Positions 7,091 through 10,279 of a stretch of DNA of 10,279 nucleotides are shown in pieces. The DNA is from VGEM01 sp033764265 (lineage in GTDB: Bacteria; Pseudomonadota; Alphaproteobacteria; Rhodospirillales; Rhodospirillaceae). The notes under the pieces were generated by a model. That model did no database searches and was not told where the DNA came from. It was given only the letters and a program-made list of their open reading frames with translations. Location: the NCBI GenBank assembly GCA_033764265.1, contig JANRJB010000197.1:1-10279 (forward strand), given 5' to 3'. Position 1 is the first letter of the stretch. Each line of letters opens with the position of its first letter. A program made the translations under genes and the position numbers.

Positions 7091-7100
7091 TGTCATGACA
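7091..7100. promoter_or_regulatory. 10-bp perfect palindrome between divergent SDR and SCP2 genes
   Basis: TGTCATGACA is a perfect dyad, flanked by CCAT on the left and ATGG (after GC) on the right. It lies 51 bp upstream of the SDR start and 37 bp upstream of the SCP2 start, a plausible operator position for a divergent promoter. No regulator can be assigned, and a 10-bp palindrome can occur by chance. Confidence 0.3.
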
Positions 7101-7137
7101 GCATGGTGGGGCGCAAGCGGTAAAACAGGTGACGGCC

Positions 7138-7446
7138 ATGACCTTGGATGAAATTGTCGGCGAGATGCAAAAACAGGCGGAGAAGTTGAAACCGCTCAAC
7201 CACACCGTCCTGTTCGACCTGGGCGACGATGGCAAGGTGCTGCTGGATGCCACCGGCGGCGAGGTCAAGATCACGCCCAGCCCCGACAGCGACGAGGCCG
7301 AGACGACCCTGGTGCTGTCCACCGAAAATCTGTTGAAGCTGATGACCGGCGACCTGAACCCGATGGTCGCGTTTACCATGGGCCGGCTCAAGGTGTTCGG
7401 CTCCAAGGGTATCGCGCTGAAACTGTCGAGCCTGCTCGACCAATAG
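7138..7446 (+). CDS. SCP2 sterol-binding/sterol-carrier domain protein
   Basis: A single-domain SCP2 protein (102 aa), the usual length for stand-alone bacterial members. These small soluble proteins have a hydrophobic cavity that binds fatty acids, acyl-CoAs or other lipids. Recognisable family features are the N-terminal helix (LDEIVGEMQKQAEKL), the VLFDLGDDGKVLLDATGGEVKI beta strands (here in two parts around DDG), and the C-terminal LMTGDLNPMVAFTMGRLKV followed by GIALKLSSLL. ATG 7138 is chosen because AGGTGA lies 5 nt upstream; a GTG at 7129 would add three residues. It diverges from the SDR gene and precedes the fatty-acid operon. A role in lipid or acyl-CoA handling is likely, but no pathway is shown. 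Confidence 0.88.
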   Translation: MTLDEIVGEMQKQAEKLKPLNHTVLFDLGDDGKVLLDATGGEVKITPSPDSDEAETTLVLSTENLLKLMTGDLNPMVAFTMGRLKVFGSKGIALKLSSLLDQ

Positions 7447-7480
7447 ACCCCGCGTCGGTTGCGAGTCGCGAGGACGCACC

Positions 7481-7500
7481 GCGCCGCGCGTGCCCGGCGC
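7481..7500 (+). terminator. GC hairpin after the SCP2 gene (weak terminator candidate)
   Basis: GCGCCG and CGGCGC form a perfect 6-bp stem around an 8-nt loop, 34 nt after the SCP2 stop codon. No T-run follows, so this is not a classical intrinsic terminator; it may slow polymerase or be incidental in GC-rich DNA. Confidence 0.25.
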
Positions 7501-7601
7501 AGCACTGACGCGGCCTGCGCCCGATCCCCGGCAAGGTGTCCGGGTGAATCGCTAGTTTATTGAATCGGCGAGATTTTTCAGCGCTCTGGCAGCCATGCAT
7601 T

Positions 7602-7632
7602 TTGGCATGACGTATACGTCACCTTTTGCCAT
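7602..7632 (+). promoter_or_regulatory. Candidate MerR-type operator-promoter of the fadD operon
   Basis: A perfect 14-bp palindrome, TGACGTATACGTCA (7608-7621), directly follows TTGGCA (7602-7607, one mismatch to the -35 consensus). TGCCAT (7627-7632, 3 of 6 to the -10 consensus) follows after a 19-bp spacer. TGGCA and TGCCA are also inverted copies flanking the dyad. Long 19-20-bp spacers holding a dyad are the hallmark of MerR-controlled promoters, and a MerR gene lies in this operon. From memory, ACGT...ACGT dyads resemble LiuR-type sites of fatty-acid and branched-chain amino-acid catabolism. The site is seen directly; the regulator assignment is inferred. The start of transcription would fall near 7640, leaving a leader of about 110 nt. 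Confidence 0.5.
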
Positions 7633-7699
7633 TGCGCTTTCATCGCCTGACTTTAGCGTGATCACACCGGCACGCACGCGGGAATACTTCGGGGACGGC

Positions 7700-7753
7700 A
7701 TGACGGATACTGCGATGACGAAACAGTCTCGGCGGATGGGTTCGCAGTCATGA
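7700..7753 (+). other. Possible leader ORF translationally coupled to fadD (17 codons)
   Basis: The ATG at 7700 has GGGGA 4 nt upstream and opens MTDTAMTKQSRRMGSQS, whose TGA overlaps the fadD ATG as ATGA. fadD itself has only a weak Shine-Dalgarno, so coupling is plausible. The frame extends back to an ATG at 7595, but that lies upstream of the presumed transcription start. No homologue is recognised, and it may be chance. Confidence 0.25.
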
Positions 7754-9453
7754 ACGACGCTGGCCGCTCCGCTTACCCCTGGCTGCGCACCTATCCGGCG
7801 TTCGCGCCGTGGGATGCGCCGTTGCCGGTGGCGCCGGCCTACGCCGGGTTTCTGAACGCCGTCCGTCATTATCCCGAGAATCTGTGCCTGGAATTCCTCG
7901 GCAATTGGTGGACCTACGCCGAGGTCGGCCAGATGGCGGCGCGCGCCGCGCGCGGCTTCCAGGACCTGGGCGTCAAGAAGGGCACGCGGGTCGCCCTGAT
8001 GCTGCCCAACACTCACTATTATGTCGTCTGCTACATGGGCGTGCTGATGGCCGGCGGCACGGTGGTCAACGTCAACCCGCTGTATGCCGAACGCGAGCTG
8101 GTCCACCTGATCAAGGACTCCGGCGCCGACATTCTGGTCACGCTTGATCTGACGCAGATGTTCCCCAAGGCGCACAAGATGCTCGACACCGCCAATCTGC
8201 GGAAGATCGTGGTCTGCGCCATGGCCGATGCGCTGCCGTGGCGCACGGGCATGCTGTTCAGCATTTTCCGCCGCAAGACGGTGGCCAAGGTGGCCGACGA
8301 GCCGCGCGTGATGTGGTTCGAGGAACTGCTCGACAATCGCGGCGATTACGCGCGGGTCGAGATCGACTGCGTCCATGACCTTGCCGTGCTGCAGTACACC
8401 GGCGGCACCACCGGCATCCCCAAGGCGGCGATGCTGACCCACGCCAACGTCACCGCCAACACGCACCAGGTGGCGCGCTGGTACGACAAGCCCGACCACG
8501 GCAACGAGCGCTTCCTGGCGGCGCTCCCGTTCTTCCACGTCTTCGCCATGACGGTGGTGATGCTGTGCGCGTTCGAGTACGGCGCGACCATCATCATGAT
8601 GCCGCGCTTCGACCTGAAGGACTGCCTGAAGACCATCCACAAGAAGAAGCCGACGTTCTTCCCGGCGGTGCCGACCATCTTCAGCGCTATCAACAACTCG
8701 CCGCTGACGAAGGAGTACAATCTGACGTCCATCAAGCTGTGCATTTCGGGCGGCGCGGCGCTGCCGGTGGAAGCCAAGAAGGAATTCGAGCGCATCACCG
8801 GCTGCGTGCTGGTGGAAGGCTACGGCCTGTCGGAGACCTCGCCGGTGGTCTGCACCAACCCGACGCGGGGGGCGAATAAGGCCGGCTCGGTCGGCCTGCC
8901 GATGCCGGGCACGATCGTGGAAATCCGCTCGCTCGACGACGACCGTGTGCTCGGCGTCAACGAGAAGGGCGAGATTTGCGTGCGCGGGCCGCAAGTGATG
9001 AAGGGCTATTGGAACAAGCCCGAGGAAACCGCCAACGTCCTGAAGGACGGCGTGCTGCACACCGGCGACGTCGGCACCATGGACGACGAGGGCTACGTGT
9101 TCATCGTCGACCGCATCAAGGACATGATCAACGCCTCCGGCTACAAGATCTATCCGCGGATGGTGGAAGAGGCGATCCACCTGCATGCGGCCGTTGCCGA
9201 AGTCACGGTGATCGGCATCGAGGATGCCTATCGCGGCCAGGCCCCCAAGGCGTTCATCAAGCTGAAGCCGGGCGGCACGTTGACCGCGCCGGAGCTGCTG
9301 GAGTTCCTGAAAGACAAACTGTCGAAGATCGAACTGCCCGCGCAGATCGAGTTCCGCGACGAGCTGCCGAAGACCTTGATCGGCAAGCTGTCGAAAAAGG
9401 AACTGAAGGAAGAACAAGGCCGCATGCAGGCCGTGATCGGTGGGGGCGACTAG
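7750..9453 (+). CDS. fadD: Long-chain fatty acid--CoA ligase FadD
   Basis: This ANL-superfamily enzyme activates fatty acids to acyl-CoA through an acyl-adenylate, feeding beta-oxidation; it is probably cytoplasmic or membrane-peripheral. The 567-residue length is standard. Motifs are in order: P-loop YTGGTTGIPK (216-225), ALPFFHVFAMT, ISGGAALP, GYGLSETSP (357-365), TGD (438-440) and DRIKDMINASGYKIYP (454-469). The C-terminal catalytic lysine is Lys546 in IGKLSKKEL. The pattern fits long- or medium-chain ligases, including the dicarboxylate-CoA ligase PimA type; chain length cannot be settled. The ATG at 7750 has a weak ribosome site, but no in-frame upstream start exists. merR follows after 3 nt and a thiolase after that, indicating a catabolic operon. 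Confidence 0.95.
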   Translation: MNDAGRSAYPWLRTYPAFAPWDAPLPVAPAYAGFLNAVRHYPENLCLEFLGNWWTYAEVGQMAARAARGFQDLGVKKGTRVALMLPNTHYYVVCYMGVLMAGGTVVNVNPLYAERELVHLIKDSGADILVTLDLTQMFPKAHKMLDTANLRKIVVCAMADALPWRTGMLFSIFRRKTVAKVADEPRVMWFEELLDNRGDYARVEIDCVHDLAVLQYTGGTTGIPKAAMLTHANVTANTHQVARWYDKPDHGNERFLAALPFFHVFAMTVVMLCAFEYGATIIMMPRFDLKDCLKTIHKKKPTFFPAVPTIFSAINNSPLTKEYNLTSIKLCISGGAALPVEAKKEFERITGCVLVEGYGLSETSPVVCTNPTRGANKAGSVGLPMPGTIVEIRSLDDDRVLGVNEKGEICVRGPQVMKGYWNKPEETANVLKDGVLHTGDVGTMDDEGYVFIVDRIKDMINASGYKIYPRMVEEAIHLHAAVAEVTVIGIEDAYRGQAPKAFIKLKPGGTLTAPELLEFLKDKLSKIELPAQIEFRDELPKTLIGKLSKKELKEEQGRMQAVIGGGD

Positions 9454-9456
9454 GCC

Positions 9457-9969
9457 GTGAGTGCCGCCCCCGCTTCCCAAGCGCCGCAGACGGCCGACGC
9501 CGCAGACCGTCGCGGCCGCCTGTATTCGACCGCCGAGATGGCGGCCATCGCGGGGGTCACGCCGCGCACGGTGCGCTTCTACGAAAGCCGCGGCCTGCTG
9601 AAGCCGCAGCGGGCCGGGGCGATCCGGGTGTTCAATTACGCCGATTGCGCGCGGCTGGCCTTGATCCTGCGCGGCAAGCGGCTCGGATTCTCGCTGCGCG
9701 ACATCGGCGAATACCTCGACTTGTATCGCGCCGACCCCGGCCACGTCGGCCAGCTGAAACTGGTGATCGACCGCACCCGCAAGCGCATCGCCGAGCTGGA
9801 AGGCAAGCTGGGCGACCTGCAGCAGTCCATCCGCGAGCTGCGCGAGATCGAGCGCGAGGCCTTGCGTCGCCTCGACGGCCGCGCCGCCGCGCGCCAGCCC
9901 GGACGTCCCGATACCGCCACCGAAACGAACCCCGCAAAGGGGGCAACACGCAGGGAGACCATGTTATGA
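9457..9969 (+). CDS. MerR family transcriptional regulator of the fatty-acid operon
   Basis: A 170-residue MerR-type regulator. The winged helix-turn-helix is at about residues 22-60 (YSTAEMAAIAGVTPRTVRFY, then ESRGLLKP), followed by the second helical pair LALILRGKRLGFSLRDIGEY (67-86). A long dimerising coiled coil runs over about 98-140. There is no C-terminal metal-binding cysteine cluster, so metal sensing is unlikely; the only cysteine is in the DNA-binding part. The GTG start lies 3 nt after the fadD stop, with a GGGGGCG stretch just upstream, and the end overlaps the thiolase ATG by 4 nt. Placement between fadD and a thiolase points to a lipid or acyl-CoA catabolism regulator of LiuR-like type, probably acting on the palindrome at 7608-7621. 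The ligand is not known. Confidence 0.9.
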   Translation: MSAAPASQAPQTADAADRRGRLYSTAEMAAIAGVTPRTVRFYESRGLLKPQRAGAIRVFNYADCARLALILRGKRLGFSLRDIGEYLDLYRADPGHVGQLKLVIDRTRKRIAELEGKLGDLQQSIRELREIEREALRRLDGRAAARQPGRPDTATETNPAKGATRRETML

Positions 9970-10279
9970 GCAATGTCGTGATCGCGGGCTATGTCCGCTC
10001 ACCCTTCACGCTCGCCAACAAGGGCGCGCTGAAAAAAGTGCGCCCCGACGACCTGGCCGCGGCCGTGGTCAAGGGCCTGGTCGAGCGGACCAAGGTCAAT
10101 CCCGACCACATCGAGGACCTGGCGCTTGGCTGCGCCTTCCCCGAGGCCGAGCAGGGCCTGAACGTGGCGCGCAACATCGTGTTTCTGGCCGGCCTGCCCA
10201 ACTCGGTCGCCGCCGACACCATCAACCGCTTCTGCGGCTCGTCGATGCAGGCGATCCACCAGGCCGCCGGCGCCATCAA
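9966..10279 (+). CDS. Thiolase (acetyl-CoA C-acyltransferase), 5' part only
   Basis: The first 104 residues of a thiolase, cut by the right edge. The enzyme cleaves 3-ketoacyl-CoA with CoA to acetyl-CoA in beta-oxidation, or acts in reverse as a biosynthetic type. Visible features are the N-terminal strand and loop VVIAGYVRSPFT, the segment GCAFPEAEQGLNVARNI, and the nucleophile motif NRFCGSSMQAI with Cys90, where thiolases place the acyl-accepting cysteine. The ATG at 9966 overlaps the merR stop (ATGA), and GGGAGA just upstream is a good ribosome site. Context with fadD favours the degradative acyltransferase (FadA/FadI) role; the substrate-determining part lies outside the window. Confidence 0.93.
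   Translation, partial: MSNVVIAGYVRSPFTLANKGALKKVRPDDLAAAVVKGLVERTKVNPDHIEDLALGCAFPEAEQGLNVARNIVFLAGLPNSVAADTINRFCGSSMQAIHQAAGAI

Larger units (their letters stand above)
7447..7749. other. Intergenic region between the SCP2 gene and fadD
   Basis: The first half is GC-rich and holds a GC hairpin (7481-7500). The second half is richer in A and T. It contains an extended operator-promoter candidate (7602-7632), a GTGATCAC palindrome at 7658-7665, and a possible 17-codon leader ORF ending on the fadD start. No RNA gene or larger conserved ORF was recognised. The distance suggests that fadD has its own promoter. Confidence 0.6.

Noticed and set aside
7481..7500. GC hairpin as a definite intrinsic terminator
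   Set aside because: No T-run follows the stem, so it is kept only as a low-confidence candidate.
7552..9744. 730-codon minus-strand ORF
   Set aside because: It runs opposite fadD and part of merR, both with full motif sets, and its His/Asp/Arg/Val-rich translation looks like the shadow of GC-rich codons.

Overview
The window is GC-rich, densely coding DNA with the gene content of an alphaproteobacterium, probably one with anoxygenic phototrophy genes. The evidence is a bchO-crtI-crtB run, a DUF3422 membrane protein, and a fatty-acid CoA ligase / MerR regulator / thiolase operon. No rRNA, tRNA, CRISPR array, insertion sequence or phage gene is visible, and nothing looks recently transferred. 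The genus cannot be fixed from the sequence alone.

Left block (1-3423, minus strand): bchO (alpha/beta hydrolase accessory to magnesium chelatase), crtI (phytoene desaturase, TTG start) and crtB (phytoene synthase, running off the left edge) form a tight operon with overlapping ends. CrtB makes phytoene, CrtI desaturates it, and BchO belongs to the bacteriochlorophyll branch, so the operon joins carotenoid and bacteriochlorophyll synthesis. bchI and bchD, the usual partners of bchO, are not in the window. The divergent intergenic region (3424-3692) holds a perfect-arm palindrome, TGT-N12-ACA, at 3537-3554. This matches the PpsR/CrtJ photosynthesis repressor site.

Middle block (3693-7446): a plus-strand DUF3422 gene meets, tail to tail with a 4-nt gap, a minus-strand pair made of an SDR dehydrogenase (promoter-proximal) and a membrane-anchored beta-lactamase-fold serine hydrolase. 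A short SCP2 sterol-carrier-domain gene diverges from the SDR gene. A 10-bp perfect palindrome lies in their shared promoter region.

Right block (7447-10279, plus strand): a 303-nt regulatory region is followed by fadD (long-chain acyl-CoA synthetase), a MerR-family regulator starting 3 nt after fadD, and a thiolase (cut by the right edge) that overlaps merR by ATGA. This looks like a beta-oxidation operon carrying its own regulator. A perfect 14-bp palindrome (7608-7621) lies between a TTGGCA -35-like box and a weak -10-like box 19 bp apart. That is the layout of MerR-type operator-promoters, so it is the best candidate for the regulator's binding site.

The observations most worth a second look are the PpsR-like site shared by bchO and the DUF3422 gene, the MerR-type operator upstream of fadD, and the absence of a normal start codon for crtB.
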